Shown piece after piece: positions 43,490 to 53,892 of a stretch of DNA of 64,000 bases. The notes below the pieces were generated by a model. It saw only the letters and a list, made by a program, of their open reading frames with translations, was not told the origin of the DNA and ran no database searches. Positions within the stretch are counted from its first letter, which is position 1. Each line of letters starts with the position of its first letter. The translations under genes and the position numbers were made by a program. The stretch covers positions 1 through 64,000 of the forward strand of contig JAHBXV010000029.1 in the NCBI GenBank assembly GCA_019636285.1, in the 5' to 3' direction. The stretch is from Planctomycetaceae bacterium (GTDB lineage: Bacteria; Planctomycetota; Planctomycetia; Planctomycetales; Planctomycetaceae).

Positions 43490-43945
43490 ATGACGACATC
43501 TCCGGCGTCGCGCGTGCTGATTGCCGACGACAACCAGCAGAACTGCGAGCTGCTCGATGCGTATCTCGCTGACGAATCCTACGAAATCGCCTTCGCACAC
43601 GACGGGGCGGAAACCCTCGCGAAGGTCGCCGAGTTTCAGCCCGACTTGATCCTGCTCGATATCATGATGCCCAAGTTCAGCGGCTACGAAGTCTGCAAAC
43701 AATTGCGACAGGCCGAGGCACACCGCTCGATTCCCATCCTCATGATTACCGCCCTCAATGAAATGGGGGACATCGAAAAGGCGATTCAAGCTGGCGCTGA
43801 TGACTTCCTGACCAAACCCGTTCATCGGCTGGAGTTGTTGACCCGCGTCCGCTCCCTGCTGCGGGTCCGTCACCTGACCAACGAACGCGATCGACTCCTG
43901 GCCTACCTGGACGCGGTCGAAGGGGCCGCCGCCCGCGAACGCTAG
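43490..43945 (+). CDS. Single-domain response regulator (CheY-like receiver)
   Basis: 151 residues from ATG 43490 ('MTTSPASRVLIADDNQQN'), with GAAGAGACGG upstream. Receiver signatures are complete: acidic pair in 'IADDN', phospho-acceptor Asp in 'DLILLDIMMPKFSGYEV', Thr in 'LMITALNEM' and Lys in 'DFLTKPVHRLELL'. A helical tail 'RVRHLTNERDRLLAYLDAVE' follows, with no output domain. No histidine kinase is adjacent, so it probably receives its signal from a distant kinase. Confidence 0.93.
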   Translation: MTTSPASRVLIADDNQQNCELLDAYLADESYEIAFAHDGAETLAKVAEFQPDLILLDIMMPKFSGYEVCKQLRQAEAHRSIPILMITALNEMGDIEKAIQAGADDFLTKPVHRLELLTRVRSLLRVRHLTNERDRLLAYLDAVEGAAARER

Positions 43946-43984
43946 TCCTCGATGGGAGAAATTGGGGTGTCATCGCCTTTATCC

Positions 43985-44060
43985 GTGTGCCACTGGCTCT
44001 GCCAGTGTGCTTTAAATTGATTTCCCAGAACAATCTGCACTGGCAGAGCCAGTGGCACGC
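43985..44060. repeat. GTGCCACTGG palindrome, full copy
   Basis: GTGTGCCACTGGCTCTGCCAGTG, a spacer TTTAAATTGATTTCCCAGAA, then CACTGGCAGAGCCAGTGGCAC. Both hairpins and the outer complementarity are kept; compare 20912-20988. The rest of the 43946-44281 gap shows no gene. Confidence 0.8.
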
Positions 44061-44281
44061 GAAATTTAGCCCCTGACAACGCACTTGAGCAAAGAGCCAG
44101 CGGCAGGCAACTTCGCCACGGCCAAGTGCCTCGGATCAGTTGCTGAGAAACTTTTCCCGATTCTGACTCAGCAACCCGAAGGTTCGACGACACGGGCCTC
44201 GGACAACCACTGAATTTCTCCTGCCCGCTGTCGCCACATGTCGGTTGGCAGTGCCTCTCTTTTTTCCGCAAAGCATCCGTC

Positions 44282-45487
44282 ATGGCGACAGCCAATACAT
44301 CCACAGCCACGATCACGCTCAAGCCGCGCATGGCGCTGCCGTTTTTCAGCCGTCATCCGTGGGTCTTCTCAAAACCGATTGCCAAGATTCACGGCGATCC
44401 GCAACCTGGCGAGGAAGTGACGCTGGTCACTCATGACGGCCAGTTCGTCGCCCGGGGGCTGTTCAATCCGCACAGCGCCATTCGCGTGCGTCTGTACTCG
44501 TGGAACCCGGACGAAGCTCTGGATGAGGACTTCTGGCGTTCCCGCGTGGTCGAGGCGGTGGACCTGCGGCGAATGTTGTTTGATATGTCCCCGACGGGAG
44601 GCTGCCGGCTGGTCGCCAGCGAGGGAGACCGCCTGTCGGGCCTGACCGTCGACCGGTATGGCGAATTTCTAGTTGTCCAGTTGACCAGCCGGGCGCTGGC
44701 CGAACGCAAGGATCGGTTGATCGAAGCCCTCGTCGAGCAGGTTCAGCCAAAGGGAATCTGGCTGCGGACGGAAAAAGGGATGCGCGACGCCGAGCAACTC
44801 GACGCCAGCGATGGGCTGTTGTGGGGTGAAGCGCCGCCCCGGCCTATGTTTCTGGAAGAGAACGATGTTCGATTCGGAATCGATCTGACCGAAGGCCAGA
44901 AGACGGGGTTCTTCCTGGACCAGCGCGACAATCGGCAACTGGTCCGAAAGCTGTCCAACGGCCGCCGCGTGCTCGATTTGTGCTGCTATAGCGGCGGATT
45001 CGCGATCAACGCCGCGCTGGGCGGGGCAGCCGAGGTCGTGGGAGTGGACGTCTCGGAGTCGGCATTGACGCTGGCGGCGAACAACGCGGCGCTGAACGAA
45101 GTCGGGGACCGCATTCGCTGGCGCAAGGGGGATGCGTTCAAGACGCTGGAAGCGCTCCGCGAGGAAGCGAAGTCGTTCGATCTGATCGTGCTCGATCCAC
45201 CCAAGCTGGCCCGGCACCGGGCAGGGCTTGATTCGGCGATTCGCGGCTATCACAGCCTCAACCGGCTGGCGGTTGATCTGGTGGAACCGGGGGGGCTCCT
45301 GGTGACGTGCAGTTGTTCGGGACTGGTTTCGCACGACATGTTCTGCGAAATCCTCAGCAAGGTGGCGGCTCAGGCGAACCGTCACATCCAGATTCTGGAA
45401 GCGCGCGGCCCGTCAGCCGATCATCCCCGCTCGGTCCACTGCCACGAAAGCGATTATCTCAAGTGCTATGTCTGTCGCGTGGTGTGA
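44282..45487 (+). CDS. PUA-domain SAM-dependent rRNA methyltransferase (RlmI-like)
   Basis: 401 residues. An N-terminal PUA-like part ('LPFFSRHPWVFSKPIAKI', 'GLFNPHSAIRVRLYSW') is followed by a class I methyltransferase: SAM-binding 'VLDLCCYSGGFAINAALGG', acidic 'EVVGVDVSESALTLAANN', and 'DLIVLDPPKLARHRAGL' as motif IV, then 'LLVTCSCSGLV'. This is the RlmI/YccW layout, which makes 5-methylcytosine in 23S rRNA in E. coli; the exact target here is not proven. A second methyltransferase gene follows on the same strand after 78 bp. Confidence 0.9.
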   Translation: MATANTSTATITLKPRMALPFFSRHPWVFSKPIAKIHGDPQPGEEVTLVTHDGQFVARGLFNPHSAIRVRLYSWNPDEALDEDFWRSRVVEAVDLRRMLFDMSPTGGCRLVASEGDRLSGLTVDRYGEFLVVQLTSRALAERKDRLIEALVEQVQPKGIWLRTEKGMRDAEQLDASDGLLWGEAPPRPMFLEENDVRFGIDLTEGQKTGFFLDQRDNRQLVRKLSNGRRVLDLCCYSGGFAINAALGGAAEVVGVDVSESALTLAANNAALNEVGDRIRWRKGDAFKTLEALREEAKSFDLIVLDPPKLARHRAGLDSAIRGYHSLNRLAVDLVEPGGLLVTCSCSGLVSHDMFCEILSKVAAQANRHIQILEARGPSADHPRSVHCHESDYLKCYVCRVV

Positions 45488-45565
45488 ACCGGCTGCCGTT
45501 TTCTCATCCGCATCACTAATGCTAGTCGCTAAATCTGGCCGTCCTTCTCGCAAGCGAATTTCATC

Positions 45566-46714
45566 GTGCCCCGCCGAACCAAGTTTAATCCCAAGATCGA
45601 TGCTAATCCCCAGGCTGGTCTGAGCGCGCGCCCGCAGGAGCAACTCGTCATCGACGCGCTGGACGAACTAGCCGCGACGAACGTGTTGTGCAATTCCGCG
45701 GGGCGCGGGCAGTTCGCCATCGAATATGCCCGGCGCTACCCCGAGACGCAGATTCACTGCTCGTTTTTCGATCTGTATCAGAAAGACCGCACGATCGCCT
45801 GGCTGGGCGACGAAATGCCGCCGAATCTGACATTCCTCTGCGAGTCCGATTTACCCTCCGAGAAGGCCGATCTCGCGGTCGTGTTCTGCCAGAAGTCGGG
45901 GGAGTCAGAGTTCTCACGCGAGATGTTGCAACAGGCGCACGACCGGCTGGAAACGGGGGGACGCCTCGTCGCCAGCATCGACTACGATGAAGACCAGTGG
46001 CTGCACGGCGAACTCAAGAAGATGTTCCCGAAGGTCACCCGCCGGACTTTCAAAAAGCAGGGTGCGTTGTATCTGGCGACGAAGACCGAGCCCATGAAGC
46101 GCCCTCGCGACTTCCATTGCGAGTTCGCGTTTCGCGATGAGGGGCGGCTGATACACCTCATGAGCCGACCGGGCGTCTTCAGTCATCGCCGGCTGGACCT
46201 GGGAGCACGGGCGCTTCTGGAATGGGCGAAAATCGGTCCGGAAGATCATGTCCTGGATCTGGGTTGTGGAACGGGAGCGGTCGGAATCGCGGCGGCGCTC
46301 CGCGGTGAACGGGTGATCGTCCACGCGGTCGACTCCAATCCCCGCGCGATCGAATGCACCCGGTGGGGAGCCGAGAAGAACGGCGTGGCCGATCGGGTGA
46401 CCTCGATCCTGAATGCGGATGGGACGGCCGTCGCGCGCGACTGGTTCGACGTGGTTCTTGCGAATCCACCGTATTTCTCGAACTATCGGATCGCGGAATT
46501 GTTCCTCGCGACGGCGTGGAAGAGCCTGCGGCGGCATGGCTGGGTCCACGTGGTGACGAAGGCCCCAGTCTGGTTCGTGGAAGCGATGCCGGAAGTCTTT
46601 GAAGAGATCGAAGCCAACGAGGTTCGCGGCTACTGGATCGTGAGCGGTCGCAAGCCCGACTTCCACCAGCTCTGGCCGCGCCAGGAAGCGATTGAAGACG
46701 ACGAAGACGAGTAA
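45566..46714 (+). CDS. Class I SAM methyltransferase with duplicated domain (RsmC/RlmG-like)
   Basis: 382 residues from GTG 45566. The first half is a degenerate methyltransferase-like domain and the second half an active one: 'DHVLDLGCGTGAVGIAAALR', 'VHAVDSNPRAIECTRWGAE' and 'DVVLANPPYFSNYRIAELFL' with the NPPY catalytic motif. This two-domain build is typical of RsmC and RlmG, which make N2-methylguanine in rRNA. It is followed by mnmG after 21 bp, so several RNA-modification genes are clustered. Confidence 0.85.
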   Translation: MPRRTKFNPKIDANPQAGLSARPQEQLVIDALDELAATNVLCNSAGRGQFAIEYARRYPETQIHCSFFDLYQKDRTIAWLGDEMPPNLTFLCESDLPSEKADLAVVFCQKSGESEFSREMLQQAHDRLETGGRLVASIDYDEDQWLHGELKKMFPKVTRRTFKKQGALYLATKTEPMKRPRDFHCEFAFRDEGRLIHLMSRPGVFSHRRLDLGARALLEWAKIGPEDHVLDLGCGTGAVGIAAALRGERVIVHAVDSNPRAIECTRWGAEKNGVADRVTSILNADGTAVARDWFDVVLANPPYFSNYRIAELFLATAWKSLRRHGWVHVVTKAPVWFVEAMPEVFEEIEANEVRGYWIVSGRKPDFHQLWPRQEAIEDDEDE

Positions 46715-46735
46715 CGCCCAAGCGGGCCAAGTGAA

Positions 46736-48577
46736 ATGACGACCTACGACTACGACATTGCCGTCATTGGTGCCGGGCATGCCGGTTGTGAAGCCGCGCT
46801 GGCCGCGGCGCGGCTCGGTGCGCGCACCGTCTTGCTGACGATGAACTGCGACACCGTGGGGCAGATGAGCTGCAACCCGGCGATCGGCGGGGTCGCGAAG
46901 GGGCAGATTGTCCGCGAGATCGACGCGCTCGGCGGCGAGATGGGCCGGGTGATTGACGAGACGGGCATTCAATTCCGGATGCTCAATCGTAGCAAGGGGC
47001 CGGCCATGCACAGCCCCCGCGCGCAGGCCGACAAAAAGGCCTATCAGTTCTTGATGAAACGCCGCATCGAAGACCAGGAGAATCTGACGCTACGCCAGGA
47101 AGTGGTGGAGGGTCTGCTGGTTGAAGATGGCCCGTCGGGCGGGCGACGAATGGCCGGAGTCGCCGTGCGCGGTGGTGCCAGCTATCGCTGCCGGGCCGTC
47201 ATCGTCACCACGGGCACGTTTCTGCAGGCGATCATGCATACCGGCGAGGCCAAGACGCCGGGCGGACGGGCAGGGGATGGAACCACGGCTGGCATGTCGG
47301 CCTGCCTCAAGGAACTGGGCTTTGAACTGCAACGATTCAAGACAGGCACCCCCTGCCGCCTGAACGGTCGGACGATTGACTTCTCGGTCCTGGATGAGCA
47401 ACCGGGCGATGACGATCCGCAACCGTTTTCCTACCTGACGGAGCGGATCGCGCAGACGCAGGTCTCCTGCTGGCTGACGGAAACGACCGAGGCGGTTCAT
47501 GAGCTGATTCGGGCGAATCTGCATAGGGCTCCGATGTATTCGGGCCAGATTCAGTCGAGCGGGCCGCGGTATTGCCCGTCGATCGAAGACAAGGTGGTGC
47601 GGTTCGCCGATAAGTCATCGCACCATATCTTCCTGGAGCCAGAAGGCTGGACCACGCGCGAAGTCTATTGCAACGGCATCTCCACCAGTCTTCCGCGCGA
47701 TGTCCAGGACACGATCATTCGCTCCATACGCGGGCTGGAGCGAGCCGAAATTATGCGTTACGGCTACGCGGTCGAGTACGACTACGCACCGCCGACTCAG
47801 TTGCGGGCCACGCTCGAAACGAAGCTGGTCGATGGCCTCTACTTCGCCGGCCAGATCAACGGGACGACTGGTTACGAAGAAGCGGCAGCGCAGGGATTGA
47901 TGGCGGGTATCAACGCGGCAGTTAAGCTGAAAGGCGGGAAGCCGTTCGTGCTTGATCGCGGTCAGGCTTATATCGGCGTGCTGATCGATGATTTGGTTAC
48001 ACGCGGGGTTGATGAACCCTATCGCATGTTTACGTCTCGAGCCGAATACCGACTCCTCTTGCGGCAGGACAATGCCGACCGGCGTCTGACCCCGCTGGGG
48101 CGAGAGATTGGACTGGTCGACGAGCAGCGCTGGTCGCAGTTCGTCCGGCACGAGGCCGACATCGCAGCGGCGACCGAGCGACTCACTTCGACTCGGCATG
48201 AGGGGAACACCCTCGAAGAATGGCTAAGGCGACCTGAAGTCGTCTGGAGTCATGTCGTCGAGATGTCAAACGAACTGGCGTCGCTGGCCATCGCTGAGCG
48301 CGCGGCGCGGCAGGTGGAAATCGAGACCAAGTACGCCGGTTATATTCGCCGTCAGGAACTGGAGATTTCGCGACAGGAACGGGTTGTCGGCATTCCGATC
48401 CCCGAGACGTTCAACTTTCTGGCGATTCCCCAATTGCGTAAGGAGGCCAAGGAAAAACTGACGAAAGTCCGCCCGCGCGACCTGGGCCAGGCCGGCCGGA
48501 TCAGTGGGATTACGCCCGCCGACCTGACCGTGCTACTGTTGTATCTCAAGGAACCGGATCGGCTCTCGTCCGTGTGA
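46736..48577 (+). CDS. mnmG: tRNA uridine 5-carboxymethylaminomethyl modification enzyme MnmG (GidA)
   Basis: 613 residues, normal length. The FAD-binding Rossmann motif '[20 protein letters not shown]' is followed by '[20 protein letters not shown]', '[16 protein letters not shown]' and '[21 protein letters not shown]', all hallmark GidA blocks, and the C-terminal helical domain ('[20 protein letters not shown]') is complete. With MnmE it installs cmnm5U at the wobble position of several tRNAs. ATG 46736 lies after the RsmC-like gene. mnmE is not in this window. Confidence 0.96.
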   Translation: MTTYDYDIAVIGAGHAGCEAALAAARLGARTVLLTMNCDTVGQMSCNPAIGGVAKGQIVREIDALGGEMGRVIDETGIQFRMLNRSKGPAMHSPRAQADKKAYQFLMKRRIEDQENLTLRQEVVEGLLVEDGPSGGRRMAGVAVRGGASYRCRAVIVTTGTFLQAIMHTGEAKTPGGRAGDGTTAGMSACLKELGFELQRFKTGTPCRLNGRTIDFSVLDEQPGDDDPQPFSYLTERIAQTQVSCWLTETTEAVHELIRANLHRAPMYSGQIQSSGPRYCPSIEDKVVRFADKSSHHIFLEPEGWTTREVYCNGISTSLPRDVQDTIIRSIRGLERAEIMRYGYAVEYDYAPPTQLRATLETKLVDGLYFAGQINGTTGYEEAAAQGLMAGINAAVKLKGGKPFVLDRGQAYIGVLIDDLVTRGVDEPYRMFTSRAEYRLLLRQDNADRRLTPLGREIGLVDEQRWSQFVRHEADIAAATERLTSTRHEGNTLEEWLRRPEVVWSHVVEMSNELASLAIAERAARQVEIETKYAGYIRRQELEISRQERVVGIPIPETFNFLAIPQLRKEAKEKLTKVRPRDLGQAGRISGITPADLTVLLLYLKEPDRLSSV

Positions 48578-48613
48578 GAACGACGCGACCTTTCTCTCTG
48601 CGATGAAACTCCT

Positions 48614-50857
48614 GTGAAATCCGCGTCGCCGTCTCGAACTCAGCCCACCGTCGACTTCCGTCGGATGCTTCTCGCGGCGGCGATTGCCGGTCTGCTCGTG
48701 GCGCGGTGGATCATGCCGACGGAAGCCGCGCCGCTGGGCGAAACGCTCTGGCTGGCACCCCTGTGGCTGCTGGCCGCTGCGGCCGTCTGCATGATACCCG
48801 GATCGTGCCGTCCCTTGGGGGACCGCTGGAGCGCCATCCTGCTCGCGGGGGTGGCGCTGCTGGTCATCGCGCATGGGGTGTCGGCCGTCGTCATGGATGG
48901 CTCGCCGCTCGCTTGGCTGCCGGATACCCGCTATCGCATTGTCGAGTGGCTCACCGTTGGGCTGAGTCTCGGCGTGATCGTCCTGGCCTCGCGTGTCGAC
49001 GAAGGATTGACGCGGGTCATCGTGCAGGCATTGCTGAGCGTCGCGGTCACCGTCAGCATCCTGGGAATTTACCAGCACCATGTCTGGTATCCGCAGATCG
49101 CCGCAGAGTACGGCACGAAGCTGGATCAGTTGCGGGATCTCGAGTCTGCCGGTGGCGACACGATGGCACTCAAGAGGGAACTGGCGGCTGCGGGAATTCC
49201 GACCGACGGATCGTCCCGCTGGCTCTTCGCGGATCGATTGCGGGAAAGTCGTGAACCGTTCGGCTTTTTCGCTCTTGCCAACACGTTGGGAGGTCATCTG
49301 GCGGCGGTGTTCGTGCTGGGCTGCGGCCTCCTCGCCACGGCACGTCCCATTCGCCAAGTCGTGGTGCCGTTCGGGCTGCTGCTTTTGCCGATCGGTTACA
49401 CGCTATGGCTAACTCAAAGTCGCACGGCGATTGTTGGTGCCGTCGCGGGGTGTGCGATCCTCGCGCTGCGACTGCTCATTGAGAGAAGGAACGTCGCCAA
49501 CTCGGATTCTTCCACCAGTTCATGGTGGCTGCGATGCGCGGCCGTTGTCCTGGTGGTGGCCATGGTGATCGTCTTCAGCCCGCTCACGCCGATCGACTGG
49601 GATCATTGGACCAATGCCGATCGATTGCCGGGACCGCTGAAGTCTTTGCAATACCGGTTTCAATACTGGGCGGCTTCACAGGATCTCCTGGCAAAGCACT
49701 GGTGGTTCGGTGTCGGACCGGGGGGATTCCGGGCGGCCTACCTGCTGGAGAAACGTCCCGAGGCGAGCGAAGAAATCGCCGATCCGCACAATCTGTTCTT
49801 CGATCTCCACGCAAACGCCGGTCTTCTGGGCTTGGTGGTGTTCATCGGCCTCTTGGGACTGTTGGCATGGGGGCATCCTGCAGAGAAGGGCGACCAGGCG
49901 GAAGCGGCAAGCCAACGGGATCGACGAGCGGCTCTCTTCGGCGGACTCGCCGCATTCGGGGTGGTCTTTGCCGTGCTGATGCTGCGCGACGGGGAGTGGG
50001 ATGACAGTTATCTGGTCCTCGCACCGGTGTGCGGATTGGCGATGTGGCTGGCCGGAAAGTCTCTTGAAGCGGTCGACCTTCGTTCGCTGCACGCGATTGC
50101 AGACGCGGCGGCAGCGGCCCTCGTGATACATCTCCTGGCCGCTGGAGGAATTGAAACTCCGGCCGTGGCGGAACTGCTGTTCCTGCTGATGGCGCTGGCC
50201 ATCATCGGCCGAGCGCCGGTGAAAACCGAGACTGCGGAACGTCGATGGGAGACAATCATTGTTCCCGTCGGCCTCGCGCTGGCCGCGTTGGTCGTGGGAG
50301 TGATGGTTGTCCGCCCGCAGTGGCAGGCCGCGTACCTTCTGGGGCACGCGCGGCAACAATCGGCGATCGGAAACCTCGACCGCGCTGCCTCGCTTGCCGA
50401 AGAGGCCGGTCGATGGGAGCCGCGTGAAGCCGCCGTGCCGGAGCTTCGGGCCGCGGTCGCGTTCGCGCGCTGGCAGTCGCGTGGGCAGGCGAACGACTTC
50501 GCCGAGGCGATCGACTGGCAGCGGCGGGCGATTCAACTCCAGCCGGCGGCGCCTGGCGGTTGGGCCCGGCTTGGTGAATTTTTCGCGGCGAAGGCAGCAA
50601 AAGACGGCGATCATGATGCGGCCATCAAGGCCATCGCGGCTTTCCAGGAGGCCAGTCGCCGTCATCCAACGTCGGCCAGACTTTGGGCCGACCTCGCCTT
50701 CGCGGCCCGGCTGGGTCATGACTCGGAACTTACCCGTACGGCGGCCGAAAGAGCCCTTGCCCAGCAGTCCACCAACGAAATCTGCTATCATCTCGATCAG
50801 TTACTTGACGCGGAGACGGTGGGCCGGTTGAAAATGCTTGCCAACGAGAAACCCTGA
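48614..50857 (+). CDS. O-antigen ligase / Wzy-like membrane protein
   Basis: 747 residues from GTG 48614. About ten membrane helices fill the first two thirds. The Wzy_C signature region is clear: 'SQDLLAKHWWFGVGPGGFRA' with a following loop rich in Arg. The last third, after the helices, has alternating helical units that look like tetratricopeptide repeats ('ARQQSAIGNLDRAASLAEEA'). Family members join or polymerise surface glycans at the outer face of the inner membrane. No glycosyltransferase genes flank it, so its substrate is open. Confidence 0.85.
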   Translation: MKSASPSRTQPTVDFRRMLLAAAIAGLLVARWIMPTEAAPLGETLWLAPLWLLAAAAVCMIPGSCRPLGDRWSAILLAGVALLVIAHGVSAVVMDGSPLAWLPDTRYRIVEWLTVGLSLGVIVLASRVDEGLTRVIVQALLSVAVTVSILGIYQHHVWYPQIAAEYGTKLDQLRDLESAGGDTMALKRELAAAGIPTDGSSRWLFADRLRESREPFGFFALANTLGGHLAAVFVLGCGLLATARPIRQVVVPFGLLLLPIGYTLWLTQSRTAIVGAVAGCAILALRLLIERRNVANSDSSTSSWWLRCAAVVLVVAMVIVFSPLTPIDWDHWTNADRLPGPLKSLQYRFQYWAASQDLLAKHWWFGVGPGGFRAAYLLEKRPEASEEIADPHNLFFDLHANAGLLGLVVFIGLLGLLAWGHPAEKGDQAEAASQRDRRAALFGGLAAFGVVFAVLMLRDGEWDDSYLVLAPVCGLAMWLAGKSLEAVDLRSLHAIADAAAAALVIHLLAAGGIETPAVAELLFLLMALAIIGRAPVKTETAERRWETIIVPVGLALAALVVGVMVVRPQWQAAYLLGHARQQSAIGNLDRAASLAEEAGRWEPREAAVPELRAAVAFARWQSRGQANDFAEAIDWQRRAIQLQPAAPGGWARLGEFFAAKAAKDGDHDAAIKAIAAFQEASRRHPTSARLWADLAFAARLGHDSELTRTAAERALAQQSTNEICYHLDQLLDAETVGRLKMLANEKP

Positions 50858-50976
50858 AGTTTCGTAGTCTCTGGGGGCGGAGTCCGCCATGGCAGCCGGT
50901 CCGCTGCTCATGGTCTTCGCGGTAACCCATTATTTGGATTAATCTTCGGCCAATTTTGTCATCTTCGGGCATCGTC

Positions 50977-52140
50977 ATGAGATCCGCAATTGTTGGCCTA
51001 ACCCTGTTCGTGACGGCGTGTGCGGTCACCGGCGTTATCTGGCTGACCAATTACCGTTCCCTGCCGCTCCAGACGTCTTCCGCCAATTTGACGATTGCCG
51101 AGGAAGAGCTGGGACCGAAGGTGGCCCCCAACGGTCCCCATCCGAAAGTGGAAGTCTCTGAACGCGAGTACAACTTTGGCGCGATGACTTTGGGAAGTCA
51201 CGGGACGCACAAATTCGTCCTCAAGAACGTCGGCGAGGCGCCGCTGGAAGTTGTTGCCCGTGAGAGTGATACGTCGTGTCAGTGTACGCTCGGCAAGCTC
51301 TCCGACGACGGCGCGATTCCTCCCGGTGGGTCGGTCGACGTCGAATTGCAGTGGGAAATCAAGTCCCCGAATCCCGAGTTTCGTCATTGGGCGATTCTTC
51401 GCACGAATGATCCGGCGGAGCGCAAGCTGGAGCTTGTGATTCGCGGCCGTGTCGAGCATCCCTACCTTCTGTCGCCGAACGATGCCTGGGATCTCGGCAC
51501 GATCGTCGACGATCAGCCGACCATTGTCCGGGGAACGATTGTCTCTCCCATTCACGACTCCTTCAAAATCGAGCGCATGGAGACCCAGAACGAGCAGGCC
51601 TCGCTGACCTGGGAACCGCTCTCCGAAGACCGCCTGAAGGAACTGAAAGCCAAGTCCGGCTACGAGCTGACGGTCAGCGTTCGTCCCGATCTTCCCGTCG
51701 GCAGCGTGAGCATGAGCATGGGGCTGCACCTCGACCCCCCGTTGACTGATGCGAAGGATCCGCTCCGGTTGTCGTTGCACGGGATTCACCCTGGTCCGAT
51801 CGAGGTTCTGGGGCAGGGCTGGTCCGCGAAATCGAATGCCGTGATGCTGGGCGAATTTTCCGCGAGCGAGGGGAAGACCCAGAAGTTGTCGCTGTTTGTG
51901 CGCGACCTTCCGGAAGACCTGCAACTTCTTGAGGTGAAACCGGCGACGGAGACGGTCAAGGTGCATCTTGAGAAAGACGCGCCGCTCAATGACCACGTGA
52001 CCCGCTATTTCCTGACGATTGAAGTTCCGCCCGGCGCGCCCGCGAATCGCAAACGGACGCAGGCCGAAAAACTGGAACTGCGTTTCAATCACCCCAAAGC
52101 TCAACAAATGAATATCGTTGTTGACTATCTGTCCCTGTAA
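50977..52140 (+). CDS. DUF1573 protein
   Basis: 387 residues from ATG 50977 (an in-frame TTG lies 21 nt upstream). A signal peptide or membrane anchor ('IVGLTLFVTACAVTGVIW') precedes a DUF1573 domain: 'YNFGAMTLGSHGTHKFVLKN', 'SCQCTLGKLSDDGAIPPG' and 'EFRHWAILRTNDPAERKL'. The rest is beta-rich, made of similar Ig-like units. DUF1573 proteins are abundant in Bacteroidetes and planctomycetes with unknown function. It precedes the multiheme lipoprotein gene on the same strand. Confidence 0.87.
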   Translation: MRSAIVGLTLFVTACAVTGVIWLTNYRSLPLQTSSANLTIAEEELGPKVAPNGPHPKVEVSEREYNFGAMTLGSHGTHKFVLKNVGEAPLEVVARESDTSCQCTLGKLSDDGAIPPGGSVDVELQWEIKSPNPEFRHWAILRTNDPAERKLELVIRGRVEHPYLLSPNDAWDLGTIVDDQPTIVRGTIVSPIHDSFKIERMETQNEQASLTWEPLSEDRLKELKAKSGYELTVSVRPDLPVGSVSMSMGLHLDPPLTDAKDPLRLSLHGIHPGPIEVLGQGWSAKSNAVMLGEFSASEGKTQKLSLFVRDLPEDLQLLEVKPATETVKVHLEKDAPLNDHVTRYFLTIEVPPGAPANRKRTQAEKLELRFNHPKAQQMNIVVDYLSL

Positions 52141-52330
52141 TCTCCGATGATCTCTCAATTTCTGTCCCACCGAGTGCCGTGGAGCAGTGAACGCGAGTTG
52201 AACTTCGTCGCGGGGGCCATCTCCGATAAAGTGTCGGGCCATAGACAAGACTTTTCGTTGATTGTCTGAGCGGGTCACCGGCACATGCCAGTGATTCGTG
52301 ATTGTCCTGGTGGAAGAAACGAAGGCCGAC

Positions 52331-53875
52331 ATGGATTTACTTCGCCGAGGGAGCGGCTGCTGGCTGATGGTTCTGGGATCAGTGGTCGGTTTGGCTGGCT
52401 GCTGGTCCTCGCCCAAGCCCCCGGCTCCCGTCGCCAAAAAGGCGGCCCCCGCGCCCAAGCCTTTGCTGGAAGGTTGGAAACAACCGAAGGCCGTGTTGGT
52501 CCTCAGCGGCGATCAGCATGGCTACTTCGAACCGTGCGGTTGCAGCGAAACGCAATCGGGGGGGATGGCCCGCCGGGCGGACCTCGTCCGACAGCTCAAA
52601 GATCGGGGCTGGCCGGTCGCTGGTTTGGATGCCGGGGGGCTCCTTCGCCGCAATCGTCGGCAGGACCAGATCAAGTTTGAAACCATCTGGCAGGCGCTGA
52701 AGACTCTCGACTACCAGGCCGTGGCCATGGGGGTCGAGGAAGTTCGCCTGGGGGCCGATTTCCTGCTCAGTCAGCAACCCGTCGATCCCGAGCAGATCGC
52801 CAGCGGTCCCGTGCTTCTGGGTTCCAATCTCACGGTGTTTGACAGTCCCGACCTGGGGACTCCCCTGCACACCAAGATTTTCGAAGTGGGGGGCTTAAAG
52901 ATTGGCGTGACGGCCGTCTTCGGAGCCTCGCTCAAGGAAGACATTGCTCCGGCGGGTGTGCAGTCCAATGTGCAGTTTCAGGACATTGAACCGGCCGTCA
53001 ATGCGGCCTGGGAAAAGCTGTCGGCTGAACAACCCGACGTCACCATCCTCATTTCGCACGGTTCGCGCGAGGAAGGTCAGGAACTGGCCAAAAAGTTTCC
53101 GCAGTTCCAGTATGTCCTTGCCTCCGGCGGACCCGAAGAACCGGCTGGCGAACCGACGCGCGTCGGCGAAACCTGGGTGATCGAAACGGGCCATAAGGGC
53201 AAGAATGTTGGAGTTCTGGGTCTCTACCCGGGCGAGACGCCGGCCGCGCGGTTCGAACTGGTCAACCTGGACAACCAGCGGTTCGTGAATGATCCGCGGA
53301 TGAACGAGGCCATGCGGCTGTATCAACAGCGGTTGCAGGATGAGCGCCTCGCGGAGTCGGACGAACTTTTGATCCAGCATCCCTCCGGGACCGGCTTCGT
53401 GGGAGCCGCGAAGTGCGGCGAATGCCATACGAAGGCCTACGCCAAGTGGAAGACCAGCAAGCACGCCCGCGCGTTTGAAAGCCTGTCGATCGGCCGCAAA
53501 GGACAGGAAGAAGGTTGGATTTCCCGAATCTACGACCCCGAGTGCCTGTCCTGCCATGTGACCGGCTGGGATCCCCAGGGGGTGTTGCGATTCGAAGGGG
53601 GCTATTTCAATCAGGAGACGACGGCTCATCTGGCGGGGCAGCAGTGCGAAAACTGCCACGGCCCCGGCGAACGCCATACCACGTTGGAATGGCAGATTCG
53701 CGAAGACTCCAAGAGCGTGCCGTTCGAGACCATTCAGAAGGCTCGCACGGAAGTGAAGCGGACTTGGCAGACGGCGGAAAAGCAGATCTGTCACAAGTGT
53801 CACGACGGCGACAACAGCCCCGGTTTTGAATTCAAGAAATACTGGGCCGAAGTCCAGCACCCGGGGCGGGATTGA
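52331..53875 (+). CDS. Lipoprotein with metallophosphatase-like domain and four-heme cytochrome domain
   Basis: 514 residues from ATG 52331. A lipobox (LAGC) follows the signal. The first part has a calcineurin-like/5'-nucleotidase start ('VLVLSGDQHGYFEPCGCSE', a GDxHG motif) and later 'ILISHGSREEGQELAKKF' and 'WVIETGHKGKNVGVLGLY', but the metal ligands in between are not all evident. The last ~155 residues hold four CxxCH motifs at C362 (CGECH), C405 (CLSCH), C439 (CENCH) and C487 (CHKCH), plus free His residues, as in cytochrome c554-like electron carriers. The combination on one lipoprotein suggests periplasmic redox work at a membrane surface; substrate unknown. Confidence 0.88.
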   Translation: MDLLRRGSGCWLMVLGSVVGLAGCWSSPKPPAPVAKKAAPAPKPLLEGWKQPKAVLVLSGDQHGYFEPCGCSETQSGGMARRADLVRQLKDRGWPVAGLDAGGLLRRNRRQDQIKFETIWQALKTLDYQAVAMGVEEVRLGADFLLSQQPVDPEQIASGPVLLGSNLTVFDSPDLGTPLHTKIFEVGGLKIGVTAVFGASLKEDIAPAGVQSNVQFQDIEPAVNAAWEKLSAEQPDVTILISHGSREEGQELAKKFPQFQYVLASGGPEEPAGEPTRVGETWVIETGHKGKNVGVLGLYPGETPAARFELVNLDNQRFVNDPRMNEAMRLYQQRLQDERLAESDELLIQHPSGTGFVGAAKCGECHTKAYAKWKTSKHARAFESLSIGRKGQEEGWISRIYDPECLSCHVTGWDPQGVLRFEGGYFNQETTAHLAGQQCENCHGPGERHTTLEWQIREDSKSVPFETIQKARTEVKRTWQTAEKQICHKCHDGDNSPGFEFKKYWAEVQHPGRD

Positions 53876-53892
53876 TCGCGAGGTGGTCCATT